In this document: piece after piece, positions 28,730 through 38,973 of the stretch
How positions within the stretch are numbered: the first letter of the stretch is position 1
Layout: each line of letters opens with the position of its first letter
NCBI RefSeq assembly: GCF_014652095.1
Contig: NZ_BMYD01000001.1
Span: forward strand, 1,341,466-1,405,465
DNA length: 64,000 nucleotides
Direction of reading: 5' to 3'
Origin: Cognatilysobacter bugurensis
GTDB taxonomy: Bacteria; Pseudomonadota; Gammaproteobacteria; Xanthomonadales; Xanthomonadaceae
Made by a program: the position numbers and the translations under genes
Notes under the pieces: model-generated
Told to the model about the DNA's origin: nothing
Databases searched by the model: none
What the model saw: the letters and a program-made list of their open reading frames with translations, nothing else

Positions 28730-29986
28730 TCAGGTCGCCAGTGCCTGCAGCATGAGTCCGGTCAGGTAGGCGACGTAGGTGCCCAGCGCGTAGCCAAGCA
28801 CCGCGAGCAGCACGCCCACGGGCGCGAGCGCCGGATGGAACGCGCTTGCGACGACCGGCGCCGATGCCGCGCCGCCGATGTTCGCCTGCGAGCCGACCGC
28901 CATGAAGAACAGCGGCGCGCGGATCAGCTTGGCGACAATCAGCAACAGGCCGGCGTGCACGCTGATCCAGATCAGACCGAGCAGGAACAGCCACGGCCGG
29001 TCGAGCAGCGCGCCCAGGTCCATGTGCATGCCGATCGTGGCGACCAGGATGTAGATCATCGCCGAGCCGACCTTGGACGCGCCCGCGCCTTCGAGCATTC
29101 GCGCACGCGTGAAGCTCAGCGCCAGGCCAATCGTCGTCGCGATCAGAACGATCCAGAAAAAGCCTGACGTCAGGCTGTAATCCTCGAGACGCCAGCTCGC
29201 CGGCATCGAACGGATCCATTCGATGGCGGGCTCAGCGAGGAAGTGCGACAGGCCCGTCGCGCCGAGACCGAACGCGAGGATGATCATGAGGTCGGTCAGC
29301 GTCGGGATGCGCGAATGCTGGGCCTGGTAGGCCTCGACGCGGTTCTTGAGGTCGGTGATCGCGCTCGTATCGGCTCGCGTCCAGCGATCGAACGCATCCG
29401 AGCGCGCCGCGAGGAACAGCAAGACCGCCATCCACACGTTCGCGACAAGCACGTCAACCGCGACGAACTGCCCGAACAAGGTGGCATCCGCGCCGAACAC
29501 CTCTTTCATCGCAGCCTGGTTCGCGCCGCCGCCGATCCAGCTGCCCGCGAGCGTGGTCATGCCGCGCCAGGTGTCGCCTTCGACCGTTGCGGGGTTAATC
29601 ACGCCCATGACCAGGAACGACACGATTGCACCGAGCGCGACGCCCGCGGTGCCCGTCAGAAACATGATCACGGCCTTCGGGCCGAGGCGCACGATCGCGC
29701 TGAAGTCGATCGCGACGCACAGCAGCACCAGCGCGCTTGGCAGCAGGTAATCGCGCGCCATCGGATAGAGCTGCGAGGCGTTGCCATCGATGAGCCCGAT
29801 GCTGTTGTAGATCGCGGGGATCAGGTAGCACAGCAGCAGCGCCGGCACGTAGGTGAAGAAGCGGTGGAAGAACCCACTCGGGCGCGATGACGCCCAGAAC
29901 ACGGCGCCGAGCGTGACCGCGAGCAGGCCGAGCACGACGGCGTCATTGGTGATCAGCGCGTCGGGCGCGCCGGCTTCGATGGCCAT
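28730..29986 (-). CDS. DUF819 family integral membrane protein
   Basis: 418-aa polytopic membrane protein with about ten hydrophobic helices. The segment GSWIGGGANQAAMKEVFG is characteristic of DUF819 (YjcL-like) proteins. A family of unknown function related to secondary transporters. The start at 29986 (MAIEAGAPDAL) is preferred; a reading to 30043 adds a non-hydrophobic tail. Convergent with the cstA-ybdD pair. Confidence 0.88.
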   Translation of the reverse strand: MAIEAGAPDALITNDAVVLGLLAVTLGAVFWASSRPSGFFHRFFTYVPALLLCYLIPAIYNSIGLIDGNASQLYPMARDYLLPSALVLLCVAIDFSAIVRLGPKAVIMFLTGTAGVALGAIVSFLVMGVINPATVEGDTWRGMTTLAGSWIGGGANQAAMKEVFGADATLFGQFVAVDVLVANVWMAVLLFLAARSDAFDRWTRADTSAITDLKNRVEAYQAQHSRIPTLTDLMIILAFGLGATGLSHFLAEPAIEWIRSMPASWRLEDYSLTSGFFWIVLIATTIGLALSFTRARMLEGAGASKVGSAMIYILVATIGMHMDLGALLDRPWLFLLGLIWISVHAGLLLIVAKLIRAPLFFMAVGSQANIGGAASAPVVASAFHPALAPVGVLLAVLGYALGTYVAYLTGLMLQALAT

Positions 29987-30044
29987 GGGTGAAAACCTTG
30001 ATTCAGGGATGACGCCAACCCGACCGGGACGGCACGTGTTCAAA

Positions 30045-30070
30045 CCCGGCGGACCGACAGGCCCGCCGGG
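30045..30070 (-). terminator. Terminator-like hairpin
   Basis: Perfect 8-bp stem (arms 30045-30052 and 30063-30070) of CCCGGCGG type. On the minus strand it is followed by TTTG, and it begins about 11 bp past the stop of the S9 peptidase gene ending at 30081. Confidence 0.6.
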
Positions 30071-30080
30071 CGATAGGAAC

Positions 30081-32153
30081 TTACTGCCCGATGTGCTGCT
30101 TCAGCCAGGCATTGACGGTGTCATGCCACTGCACCGAGTTCTGCGGCTTGAGCACCCAGTGGTTCTCGTCGGGGAAGTAGAGGAACTTCGACTCGATGCC
30201 CTGGCGCTGCAGCGCGGTGAACGCGGCGATGCCCTGCTCGACCGGGATGCGGAAATCCTCCTGGCCGTGGATCACGAGCATCGGCACCCGCCAGTCCTTG
30301 ACGTGGTTGACCGGGTTGAACTTCTCGTAGTTTTTCGGCACGTCGTACGGCGTGCCGCCCTGCTCCCACTCCGTGAACCAGAGCTCCTCGGTCGCGTAGC
30401 CCATCATGCGCTGGTCGAACACGCCGTCGTGGTTGACCAGGCACTTCCACGGCTGGTTCCACTTGCCGGCGATCCAGTTGACCATGAAGCCGCCGTAGCT
30501 CGCACCGAGCGCGCAGGCGCGGTCCTCATCGAGGAATGGGAACTTCTGCTGCGCCGCGGCCCAGCCCTTCTGCAGATCCTCGAGCGGACGGTCGCCCCAG
30601 TGCTGGCTGATCGAGTCGGTGAACGCCTGGCCGTAGCCGGTCGAACCGTGGAAGTCGATCATGACCACCGCATAGCCCTGCCCCGCGTACGTCTGCGGGT
30701 TCCAGCGGTAGCTCCAGCCGTTGCCGAAGCTGCCCTGCGGGCCGCCGTGGATGAGGAACGCGACCGGGTATTCCTTACCCTCTTCGTAGTTCCACGGCTT
30801 GACCACGTAGCCGTGCACGGTCTCGTTGTTCCAGCCCTCGAACGAGAACTGCTCGAAATCGCCGAACCGTGTCTCCGGCAGCATCTCGGCCGCGCTCGGC
30901 GTGACCGGCTGCACTGACGTGCCGTCCATGCCACCCACGAACAGCCGATCGCCGGTCTGCAGCGTGCTGCGCGCGAATGCAAGACGGCCGCTCTCGATGT
31001 CGAAGCTCGACACGCTGCCTTCGCCAATCACCTGCGTAACGCTGCCGCTCGCAATGTCGATCGCGAACAGCGGGTGCTCGCCGAGGTGCTGCGCGGTCGT
31101 GTAGATCGCGCCGCCGTCCGCAGACAGCTCGATCGTGTCAGCCGAACGGTCCCACTTCGGTGCGATCTCCCGTGACTTGCCGCTCGCCAGGTCCATCCGC
31201 ATCAGCGCGAAACGGTCGGCCTCGAAGCCCGGGCGCTTCATTGCCCGGTAGTACAGCGTCTTGCCGTCAGCGCTGAAGGTCGCGCCCGTGTCCCAGGCGG
31301 GGTTCGCGGCGGTGAGGTTGCGGGCCGCGCCCTTGCCGTCGACGCTCGCCAGGTAAATATCGAAATTCGTCGACCACGGCTCGGCGCGGTCGGCAGTGCG
31401 GGCGCTGAACGCAACCGACTTACCGTCGGGCGCCCACGTGTACTCGCTCGCGTCGCCGAACGGACGCGACGGCACGTCGGCGATCACCTCGGGCGCGATC
31501 AGGGTGGCCGTCGATACCGGCTTGCCGGCCTTCGGCAGCGCCGCGACGAACAGGCGGTTGAGTCGGCCCTCGTTCCACGAGTCCCAGTGACGGATGAACA
31601 TGCGGTCGAACACCATGCCGCTGGCCTTACGCTTGCCCGTCTCGTCGGTGCGCTTGGCCGTGCACGCGAGGTCGGCGCCGCAGTCCGGATATGCCTCGCC
31701 GTTGAACGCAACCCGCGAGCCGTCGGGCGAGAGCTTGTAGTCGCCGACGTCGGTTGCGAACGCCGACACCTGGCGAGGCTCGCCGCCGCCGACCGGCACC
31801 GCGTACAGCTGCTGGCTGCCGCCCTTCGCGCTGAGGAAGTAGACGGTCTTGCCATCAGGCGCGAAACGCGGCGTGTTGACGTTCCAGCCTTCCGGCGTGA
31901 GACGACGGGCCGCCTTGTCGAGCGCGCCCACGTCCTCGATCCACAGCGACGTCGTGGACTTGTTCGCGTCGAAATCGACAGCGCGCTTCGCGAAGACGAG
32001 CTGCTTGCCGTCGGGCGACAGCGTCGGCGCAAAGTAGCGATCGAGCGTCGCGAGCTCGCGCGGCTCGAGACCGTGGGGTGCCGCGGCGGCGTCGAAGGCA
32101 ACGGGAAGCGTCGCGGCGATCAGGAGCGACAGGACGGCGGGACGCAAGGACAT
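30081..32153 (-). CDS. Secreted S9 family serine peptidase (DPP4/AAP-like)
   Basis: 690-aa exported peptidase. A signal peptide (LSLLIAATLPVAFDAAAAP) is followed by a beta-propeller with WD40-like PD repeats (SPDGKQLVFAK, APDGKSVAFSA, SADGKTLYYR). The C-terminal alpha/beta-hydrolase domain has the nucleophile in GASYGGFMVNW, the acid in IHGQEDFRIP and the His in FPDENHWVLKP. Likely removes dipeptides or acylated residues from peptides in the periplasm or outside. The start at 32153 places the signal peptide at the N-terminus. Confidence 0.93.
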   Translation of the reverse strand: MSLRPAVLSLLIAATLPVAFDAAAAPHGLEPRELATLDRYFAPTLSPDGKQLVFAKRAVDFDANKSTTSLWIEDVGALDKAARRLTPEGWNVNTPRFAPDGKTVYFLSAKGGSQQLYAVPVGGGEPRQVSAFATDVGDYKLSPDGSRVAFNGEAYPDCGADLACTAKRTDETGKRKASGMVFDRMFIRHWDSWNEGRLNRLFVAALPKAGKPVSTATLIAPEVIADVPSRPFGDASEYTWAPDGKSVAFSARTADRAEPWSTNFDIYLASVDGKGAARNLTAANPAWDTGATFSADGKTLYYRAMKRPGFEADRFALMRMDLASGKSREIAPKWDRSADTIELSADGGAIYTTAQHLGEHPLFAIDIASGSVTQVIGEGSVSSFDIESGRLAFARSTLQTGDRLFVGGMDGTSVQPVTPSAAEMLPETRFGDFEQFSFEGWNNETVHGYVVKPWNYEEGKEYPVAFLIHGGPQGSFGNGWSYRWNPQTYAGQGYAVVMIDFHGSTGYGQAFTDSISQHWGDRPLEDLQKGWAAAQQKFPFLDEDRACALGASYGGFMVNWIAGKWNQPWKCLVNHDGVFDQRMMGYATEELWFTEWEQGGTPYDVPKNYEKFNPVNHVKDWRVPMLVIHGQEDFRIPVEQGIAAFTALQRQGIESKFLYFPDENHWVLKPQNSVQWHDTVNAWLKQHIGQ

Positions 32154-32748
32154 GCAAGACTCCGGCAGACGGGCAATGCGCCGATGGTAGAGCCAGCGGT
32201 GCGAACGCCGCAAAACGGTCCGGCCCGTTCGCTCGGCACGGCCGGGCGATGACCGCGGCGTCGAGGGCGACGAGGAGCGCTCGAGGCGCTCTGCAGACGC
32301 GAGACCGAGGCACAGCTCCGTGGAATTGCTGCCCCCCCTTCTTGCCTGGTTCGATCCATTGGATGGCGGGCCACTGGCTCACCTCCGGGCCAGCCTGGTG
32401 ACCTTCGTCATCGGCCGCGACTTGAGCAGAGCTCGCAACCGCCGAGTGCGACGACTCATGCGCCGGCCGGGAAGCACCTTTGCACTACATGGGTCCCGGC
32501 ATCCGCAACGTCCTCACGGCGCGGTGGGCCGCGCGCCGAGACTTTCCTAACCTCAATGCCGCCTGAGACGGATGAGTGCCGGATCCGCCAAGCGGCATGC
32601 ACGTTGGGTTCCGCCTCAGACAGCCGAATGCGCCGGCTTCTACGGCTTGAGGTCGCGATGCTCCTGAGCACGACCACGTACCAGCCGTCGCCCCCCCCCG
32701 CGCTGGCTGCTACGTACTTGCTTGGCGCTATCGCCGCATCCGGACGCG
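32154..32748. other. Intergenic region between two S9 peptidase genes
   Basis: About 0.6 kb on which I see no convincing gene, RNA gene or repeat. Short open frames occur on both strands but lack ribosome sites and recognisable motifs. It should contain the promoter of the peptidase gene starting at 32153; I cannot fix its -35/-10 boxes. Confidence 0.5.
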
Positions 32749-32774
32749 AATACGGCGCCCTGCGGCGCCGTATT
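32749..32774 (-). terminator. Terminator-like hairpin
   Basis: Perfect 11-bp inverted repeat (AATACGGCGCC type) with a 4-base loop, located 26 bp past the stop of the second S9 peptidase gene. Only ATTC follows on the minus strand, so termination strength is uncertain. Confidence 0.55.
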
Positions 32775-32800
32775 CTCCCGTCCGTGGGCTCGGGCTGCTG

Positions 32801-34768
32801 TCAGTTCGCCTTCGAAGACGATGCGGCGCCGGGCCCGATGTGCCTATCCAAGAACGACAGCAACCGCGTATAAAACTCAAGGCTGTGTTCAACCTTGTAG
32901 AACCCGTGCCCCTCCGTCCGGTAATACAGCGTCTCCACCGGCACGCCTGCCTCTTTTAGTGCGCGCTCCATCGCTTCGGAGTGCTCTTGCGGCGCACGCT
33001 TGTCTTCGCCACCGGCGGCAAGGAACACCGGCACCTTGATGCGGGACGCCAGCTTGTTCGGCGAGGTTTCCGCCAGGCCTTCCGTACCGAGAGCGTCCTT
33101 CAGGAAATTGACGCCCGACAATTGCTGCGGCACGTCTCCACGCGAATACATCATGTTGAGATCATACACCCCAACGTAGCCGACGGCGCAGCGATACAGC
33201 GAAGGCTCCTTCGCCACGCCCATGAGCGAGGCGTAACCACCGTAGCTGGCTCCGTAAACGCAGATGCGCTTGGGATCTGCGACACCGGACTTGATCGCCC
33301 AATGCGTCGCGTCGGTGAGGTCGTCCTGCATTGCCCGTCCCCACTGCTTATACCCCGCGAGCTGGTGCTCGCGCCCGTAGCCCCCCGAACCCCGGAAGTT
33401 CACCTGCAGGACTGCGTAACCGTTCGCCGCAAGCATTTGCCGCTCGCCGGCATAGCTCCACCCGTCCGCCACGCCGATCGGGCCCCCATGCGGGTTCACG
33501 ACCAACGGCAGATTCTTGCCATCGCTGCCTTTCGGCACGGTCAGGAATGCTTGGATCTTGCGTCCATCGCGCGCTTGAAACTCGAGAACACGTGTCTCGG
33601 ACGCCGTATTGGGATCGATCCAGTCTTTGCGGCTGATCAGGTGCTGGGCCTGTTTGGTGTCCAAGTTGAACACGAAATAGTCACCCGGATTCCGGTCGCT
33701 GTACGTGAACAGCAGCGCTTCGCCACGCTCAGTCGTATTCGCCCCTGCGACCACGGTGTCGCCACTGAAGCTCGTCTGCAGCGTCTTGTGCAGCTTCGCG
33801 TCAGGTGAATCAGGCTCGAAGTAGTGGAAGCGTGGCGTTGGATCGTCGAACTGGACGCCAATCGGATAGGACTTGCCTACGGCATTGACGAGGCCAGAGG
33901 GGTCGACGAAATCATCCCGAGCCATCTCCTTCATCTGCTCGGTCGCGACGTCGAACGAGACAATCGAATCCGGGCCTGTCCGGTGCTCGGCCTGCATGTA
34001 CACCAGCCGGTCATCGGCACTGAAATCGAGCGGGAAAAGCATCCTGCCGCTGACACCCTCGTCCTCGAGCAGCTTCCAGGGGGCCTTCTCGTCCTTCCGG
34101 TAGTAGAGCTTCGAGACGTTGTCGTTGTTGGCACCCAACGCGAAACGCACGGCGCCCTGTCGATCAGTCACAAAGCTCGCGCGCGGGACGGGCGCCTGCG
34201 CGATCGGAATCCGCGCACCGCTTTTCACATCCATACGCTCGGCGGACGTGTACGTAGCCCCTGGCTGGAAGACCGAGATGATGGCCTTGTCGTCGTCGTT
34301 CTCGAGGCTATCAATCAAAGTGGCGAAGACCGGCTCGCGCGCGCGCCCGCCGGTGCGGCCCGACGTCGAATCAGCGTTATGCCAGCCGGCCAGCATTTTG
34401 GTGTTGGTGCCGTCGGCGTCCATGCCCCAGATTTCGCCCTGCGGCATGGGCTCTTCGAGCAAGCCATCCTTGACACCTACCGTGAATAACAGGCGTTCGT
34501 CGTTGGCCCAAGCGAAGTCCATGACGTGCGACTTGCCGCGCAGGTTGAAATGGGAAATGGGCTTTTGCTGTCCTGGCTTCAACACGACGAGCACCGTCTT
34601 GTCGTCCACCGGCACCGTGGCGGCTACATAGGTGCCCTTCGGAGAGATCCGCACCGTTTGGAACCGATCCTTCCTGATGAATTCCTCGATCTTGTACGGC
34701 GCCCCCGTTTCGGCCGACACGACGGCCGGCAACAACAGTGCCAGCACCAAAGCTGCTTGCAGTTTCAT
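32801..34768 (-). CDS. Secreted S9 family prolyl oligopeptidase-like peptidase
   Basis: 655-aa exported peptidase. Signal peptide MKLQAALVLALLLPAVVSAE, then a beta-propeller region, then the catalytic domain with VVNPHGGPIGVADGW, nucleophile GASYGGYASLMG, acid AAGGEDKRAP and His in TEGHGFYKVEH. Distinct from the other S9 gene in this window, so the two are paralogous families rather than a recent tandem copy. The start at 34768 is fixed by the signal peptide. Confidence 0.93.
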   Translation of the reverse strand: MKLQAALVLALLLPAVVSAETGAPYKIEEFIRKDRFQTVRISPKGTYVAATVPVDDKTVLVVLKPGQQKPISHFNLRGKSHVMDFAWANDERLLFTVGVKDGLLEEPMPQGEIWGMDADGTNTKMLAGWHNADSTSGRTGGRAREPVFATLIDSLENDDDKAIISVFQPGATYTSAERMDVKSGARIPIAQAPVPRASFVTDRQGAVRFALGANNDNVSKLYYRKDEKAPWKLLEDEGVSGRMLFPLDFSADDRLVYMQAEHRTGPDSIVSFDVATEQMKEMARDDFVDPSGLVNAVGKSYPIGVQFDDPTPRFHYFEPDSPDAKLHKTLQTSFSGDTVVAGANTTERGEALLFTYSDRNPGDYFVFNLDTKQAQHLISRKDWIDPNTASETRVLEFQARDGRKIQAFLTVPKGSDGKNLPLVVNPHGGPIGVADGWSYAGERQMLAANGYAVLQVNFRGSGGYGREHQLAGYKQWGRAMQDDLTDATHWAIKSGVADPKRICVYGASYGGYASLMGVAKEPSLYRCAVGYVGVYDLNMMYSRGDVPQQLSGVNFLKDALGTEGLAETSPNKLASRIKVPVFLAAGGEDKRAPQEHSEAMERALKEAGVPVETLYYRTEGHGFYKVEHSLEFYTRLLSFLDRHIGPGAASSSKAN

Positions 34769-34916
34769 TGACCCCTGACTCCCCTGGAAAATGCCAGCGT
34801 CCGGCCGGCGCGCCACAGCCTAGCGGGCAAGCGGAGCACCGCCAAGCAGCCTGAGGCTCTCGCGACCTGAACGGGACAGGCCGCTGAATCGGGGTGAGCC
34901 GCGCGAGCCGCAGGCC

Positions 34917-35807
34917 TCAGGGCCCGAGCGTTCGTTCCAGCGCGAGCGTCCAATGGGGCAGCTGCACGTCGCGCTCCGACTTGATGCTTGTCGTGTCCAG
35001 CACGGAATATCGAGGCCGCGCTGCCGGCGTGGGGTAGTCGTCAGACGAGATGGGAACCACCTCAGGGGCTCGAGTGAGCATGCCGCGTTGATGGGCGCGC
35101 CGGACAATCGCTTCGGCAAACCCGTGCCAACTCGTTTCACCTGCCGCGACCAAGTGGTAGGTCTCGCCGCCTTGCACGCCCCGGTCCACCAGCTGCGCGG
35201 TAACGTCGGCAATGAGCCATGCTGGCGTCGGGCAGCCGGTCTGGTCGGCGACGACACGTAGCGTGTCGCGCTCCGACGCGAGCCTCAGCATCGTCCGTAG
35301 GAAGTTGTGGCCGTGAAGTCCGTACACCCACGCGGTGCGCAGGATCAGGTGTTCGACGCCGCTGCTACGAATTGCTTCTTCCCCAGCGAGCTTGCTCACG
35401 CCGTAGACGCCCAGCGGCGCCGTAGTGGAGCCCTCGGTGTACGGCTCGGTCGCAGTGCCGTCAAACACGTAGTCCGTCGAGTAATGCACCAATCGGATGC
35501 CGCGGCGGGCACAGCATTGCGCGAGCTCCCCAGGAGCGTTCCCGTTGATGCGCATTGCGCGTTCCGGCTCGGACTCGGCACGATCGACAGCGGTGTACGC
35601 AGCGGCGTTGACGACGATGTCGGGGGCGATTCGAGCGATGAGCGGCTCGATGGCGCCTTCCGCGGCGAGATCGAGCGCTTCGCAGGGCGTCCCGTCCTGG
35701 AGTTGGCCGCTGCGCGTCGCGGGGACTACTTCACCCTGCGGCGCGAGGCTGCGTTGCAATTCATGTCCAACCTGGCCGCCTGCGCCGAGCAGCAGAATCT
35801 TTGTCAT
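34917..35807 (-). CDS. rfbD: dTDP-4-dehydrorhamnose reductase
   Basis: 296-aa NADPH-dependent extended SDR enzyme performing the last step of dTDP-L-rhamnose synthesis. The N-terminal GAGGQVGHELQRSL binds the cofactor. NAAAYTAVDRAESEPE and HYSTDYVFDGTA are characteristic, and YGVSKLAGEEA holds the catalytic Tyr and Lys. Last gene of rfbBACD; its start overlaps rfbC by 4 bp. Confidence 0.96.
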   Translation of the reverse strand: MTKILLLGAGGQVGHELQRSLAPQGEVVPATRSGQLQDGTPCEALDLAAEGAIEPLIARIAPDIVVNAAAYTAVDRAESEPERAMRINGNAPGELAQCCARRGIRLVHYSTDYVFDGTATEPYTEGSTTAPLGVYGVSKLAGEEAIRSSGVEHLILRTAWVYGLHGHNFLRTMLRLASERDTLRVVADQTGCPTPAWLIADVTAQLVDRGVQGGETYHLVAAGETSWHGFAEAIVRRAHQRGMLTRAPEVVPISSDDYPTPAARPRYSVLDTTSIKSERDVQLPHWTLALERTLGP

Positions 35808-36361
35808 TCACTGAGCTCGGGGAGCCTGCTGTCCGGCACATCGCGCAAAAGCGGAGCGCGCAAGTCTTTAGGCGACAGCCGCGGCTCACTCACGGGCCAG
35901 TCAATTGCGAGCGTAGGATCGTCCCAGCGGATGCTTGCGTCCGCGGCAGGGTCGTAAGTCGCGGTGCAGAGGTAATTGAATACCGCGCGCTCGCTAAGCA
36001 CGACAAAACCGTGCGCAAAGCCCTCCGGTATCCAGTAATGCCTTCGATTCGCGGCACTGAGCACAACAGATGCCCACTGACCGAAGGTCGGCGACCCGCG
36101 GCGAATATCGACCGCGACGTCCCAGACCTCGCCTTCGACCACGGATATGTACTTGCCCTGGGGATTCGGCCACTGATAGTGCAACCCCCGCAATACGCCC
36201 CTTCCCGACGTCGATACGTTGCCCTGGACGAACGTGGGGCGAAGACCGTGCTCGAGCAAGCGATCGGCGTTGAAGGATTCGAAGAACGAACCCCGCTCAT
36301 CTTCGAAAACGCGCGGTTCGAAGACGATGCATCCCGGGAGGCCAGTACTAACTAGCTTCAT
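35804..36361 (-). CDS. rfbC: dTDP-4-dehydrorhamnose 3,5-epimerase
   Basis: 185-aa cupin-fold epimerase. Visible landmarks are FEDERGSFFESFN, VSTSGRGVLRGLHYQ with the catalytic His, GEVWDVAVDIRRGSPTFG and the WIPEGFAHGF segment. Length equals the family norm. Third gene of the dTDP-rhamnose operon, 15 bp after rfbA. Confidence 0.96.
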   Translation of the reverse strand: MKLVSTGLPGCIVFEPRVFEDERGSFFESFNADRLLEHGLRPTFVQGNVSTSGRGVLRGLHYQWPNPQGKYISVVEGEVWDVAVDIRRGSPTFGQWASVVLSAANRRHYWIPEGFAHGFVVLSERAVFNYLCTATYDPAADASIRWDDPTLAIDWPVSEPRLSPKDLRAPLLRDVPDSRLPELSE

Positions 36362-36376
36362 TGCAGTGATCAGTCC

Positions 36377-37255
36377 TCAGGGCACTTGTCCGCGCTCGGG
36401 CAGCGCAAGCAGGTAACGACCATAGCCGTTCTTGATTAACGGACGAGCGAGGCCGAGTAATTGTTCATCGTCTATCCACCCGTTGGCCCACGCGATCTCC
36501 TCGGGGCAGCAGACGCGCAAACCTTGCCGCGCCTCGATCGTCTCGATGTAGTTCGAGGCCTCGAGCAGCGACTGGTGCGTGCCGGTGTCGAGCCAGGCAT
36601 AGCCACGACCCAGCCGCTCAAGATGCAGCGTGCCCTCGTCGAGGTAACGACGGTTGAGGTCAGTGATCTCGAGTTCGCCGCGCGACGACGGCTTAAGCTC
36701 CCGCGCAAACGTGCTCGCGCGGCCGTCGTAGAAATACAGACCCGTAACCGCGTAATTCGATCGCGGCGCAGCGGGCTTCTCTTCGATATCAACCACGCGG
36801 CCGGCTTCGTCGAACTCGGCCACGCCGTAGCGCTCCGGGTCGTTGACCCAGTATCCGAATACGGTTGCGCCCGCCTCGCGCATGGCTGCGCGCTTGAGCA
36901 TCCCGGTCAGGCCCGGGCCATGGAAGATGTTGTCGCCTAGAATGAGGCAGCTGGGCTCGCCGCCAACGAACTGCTCGCCGATCAGGTAAGCCTGCGCAAG
37001 CCCGTCCGGGCTCGGTTGTACCGCGTACTGGATCGACATTCCCCACTGCGAGCCGTCGCCGAGCAGGTGGCGGAACAGCGCCTGCTCGTGCGGGGTGTTG
37101 ATGACCAGCACCTCTCGGATTCCCGCGAGCATGAGTACGCTCAGCGGGTAATAGATCATCGGCTTGTCGTAGACCGGCAGCAGCTGCTTACTGATGGCTT
37201 GCGTGATGGGATAGAGCCGGGTGCCGGAGCCACCGGCGAGGATGAGGCCTTTCAC
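36377..37255 (-). CDS. rfbA: Glucose-1-phosphate thymidylyltransferase
   Basis: 292-aa nucleotidyltransferase making dTDP-glucose from dTTP and glucose 1-phosphate. The signature [17 protein letters not shown] is at the extreme N-terminus and [17 protein letters not shown] follows. The start is a GTG at 37255 with GAGGG ten bases upstream; a longer frame to 37501 would overlap rfbB and is rejected. Confidence 0.96.
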   Translation of the reverse strand: MKGLILAGGSGTRLYPITQAISKQLLPVYDKPMIYYPLSVLMLAGIREVLVINTPHEQALFRHLLGDGSQWGMSIQYAVQPSPDGLAQAYLIGEQFVGGEPSCLILGDNIFHGPGLTGMLKRAAMREAGATVFGYWVNDPERYGVAEFDEAGRVVDIEEKPAAPRSNYAVTGLYFYDGRASTFARELKPSSRGELEITDLNRRYLDEGTLHLERLGRGYAWLDTGTHQSLLEASNYIETIEARQGLRVCCPEEIAWANGWIDDEQLLGLARPLIKNGYGRYLLALPERGQVP

Positions 37256-37343
37256 AGGTGCGATTCCCTCGCAGGAGCCTGCGCTGCGGGATGCCGACGT
37301 TCGGTAGAGCGTCGGTACCCGATGCGGTGGCGGGTTGTGAAGA

Positions 37344-38399
37344 TCAGGCCGTTTGGCCGATGCGTTCGAGCCGATAGCTGCCGTCGAGCACCCGCTGCAC
37401 CCACGGCTGGTGCTCGAGGTACCAGTCGACCGTGCGCTCGATGCCCTGCTCGAACGTGACCGTCGGTGCCCAGCCGAGTTCGCGCTGCAACTTGCTTGCA
37501 TCGATCGCGTAGCGGCGGTCGTGGCCCGGCCGGTCAGTAACGAATGTGATCAGCGACTCGCGCGCGCGGCCGTCCGGCAGCGGTCGGCGGGCGTCGAGCA
37601 GTGCGCTGATCGCCTTCACGACCTCAAGGTTCGTGCGCTCGGCATCGCCGCCAACATTGTAGGTCTCGCCGACGCGCCCGGAATCGAGCACCCGCGCGAT
37701 TGCCGCGCAGTGGTCGCCCACGTACAGCCAGTCGCGCACGTTGAGGCCGTCGCCGTACACCGGCAGCGGCTCGCCCGCGAGCGCCTTGGCAATCACAAGC
37801 GGGATGAGCTTTTCAGGGAACTGGTACGGGCCATAATTGTTCGAGCAGTTCGTCGTCACCACCGGCAGGCCATACGTGTGGTGAAACGCGCGCACGAGAT
37901 GGTCGGACGCGGCTTTAGACGCCGAGTACGGGGAGTTCGGCGCGTACGGAGTCTCTTCCGTGAACTTACCGGTCTCGCCGAGCGTGCCGTAGACCTCGTC
38001 CGTCGACACATGCAGGAAACGGAACGCTCCGCGCGCCGCACTCTCGAGCGAGCGCCAGTAGTCTCGGGCCGTTTCCAGCAGCGTGAGCGTGCCGACCACG
38101 TTCGTCTGCACGAACGCAGCCGGGCCGTCGATCGAGCGGTCGACGTGGCTCTCGGCCGCGAAGTTGATTACCGCGTCGGGCCGATGCTCACGCAAAAGCG
38201 ACTCGACGAGAGGGCCATCGCCGATGTCGCCATGGACGAAGACGTGGTTCGGGTCGTGCTCGATCGAGGCTAGCGTGTCGCGGTTACCGGCGTAGGTCAG
38301 CGCGTCGAGATTGATGACGCGCACGCCGCGCTGGACCGCGTCCAGCGCGAAATTGCCGCCGATGAAGCCGGCGCCGCCGGTGACGAGCCAAGTGGGCAC
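37344..38399 (-). CDS. rfbB: dTDP-glucose 4,6-dehydratase
   Basis: 351-aa extended SDR enzyme, second step of dTDP-L-rhamnose synthesis. The N-terminal [15 protein letters not shown] binds [18 protein letters not shown] and the catalytic [14 protein letters not shown] are typical, as is [19 protein letters not shown]. First gene of rfbBACD, whose product feeds O-antigen or other rhamnose glycans. No glycosyltransferase genes are adjacent in this window. Confidence 0.96.
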   Translation of the reverse strand: MPTWLVTGGAGFIGGNFALDAVQRGVRVINLDALTYAGNRDTLASIEHDPNHVFVHGDIGDGPLVESLLREHRPDAVINFAAESHVDRSIDGPAAFVQTNVVGTLTLLETARDYWRSLESAARGAFRFLHVSTDEVYGTLGETGKFTEETPYAPNSPYSASKAASDHLVRAFHHTYGLPVVTTNCSNNYGPYQFPEKLIPLVIAKALAGEPLPVYGDGLNVRDWLYVGDHCAAIARVLDSGRVGETYNVGGDAERTNLEVVKAISALLDARRPLPDGRARESLITFVTDRPGHDRRYAIDASKLQRELGWAPTVTFEQGIERTVDWYLEHQPWVQRVLDGSYRLERIGQTA

Positions 38400-38973
38400 T
38401 CGATTGCTCCTCTAATCATAAGATTCTGTCCACGCCAGCTCGCGCCTGCGTCCGGATCGAGCCACCCCGACCCTGTGACCGCGAGAACTCAGGCAGGACA
38501 TGACGGCACCCGTCGCCCTTCGCCTTGATCGGCGGAGGAATCTGTGGGCCGAGGCGGGGATTGTATCCGCTTCATCGAATGCATCTGTTATCGCCGCCCC
38601 CTTCATCGCTGCCTAGCTACGCCTAATGGCGTGCCAGCCCGCAGGAAGCTACGTCCTGCCGCTGAGCTCTGCGGCGCTAAAAGCAGACGGTGCCCCTTCG
38701 ATTTCTAGCTGCCCGAAGATGGCTCGCCAAGATGGCCAGGCAGCAAGCGAGTGACAAGACAATCCGACGCAGGCTCGTGAGTGCCCTGCTTCAGAGCCCG
38801 GGGAACCAGGTTTCTTTTCCGGTGATTCACTCGACGATGGAAACCCCGGTGAATGGCGCTCACCCGCTCAGCGTCGATCTATACGTGGCTCATGCCCGCC
38901 CAGAAAAAGCAGCACCTAGGTTTGGCGCACGATGCCTCCAGCGTTACGCCCGGCGGCATCGCGCGCAGGACAA
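38400..38973. other. Intergenic region upstream of rfbB
   Basis: About 0.57 kb with no recognisable gene on either strand. The left end must hold the rfb operon promoter. The remainder contains only short frames with no homology that I recognise, and no hairpin or repeat of note. Confidence 0.5.
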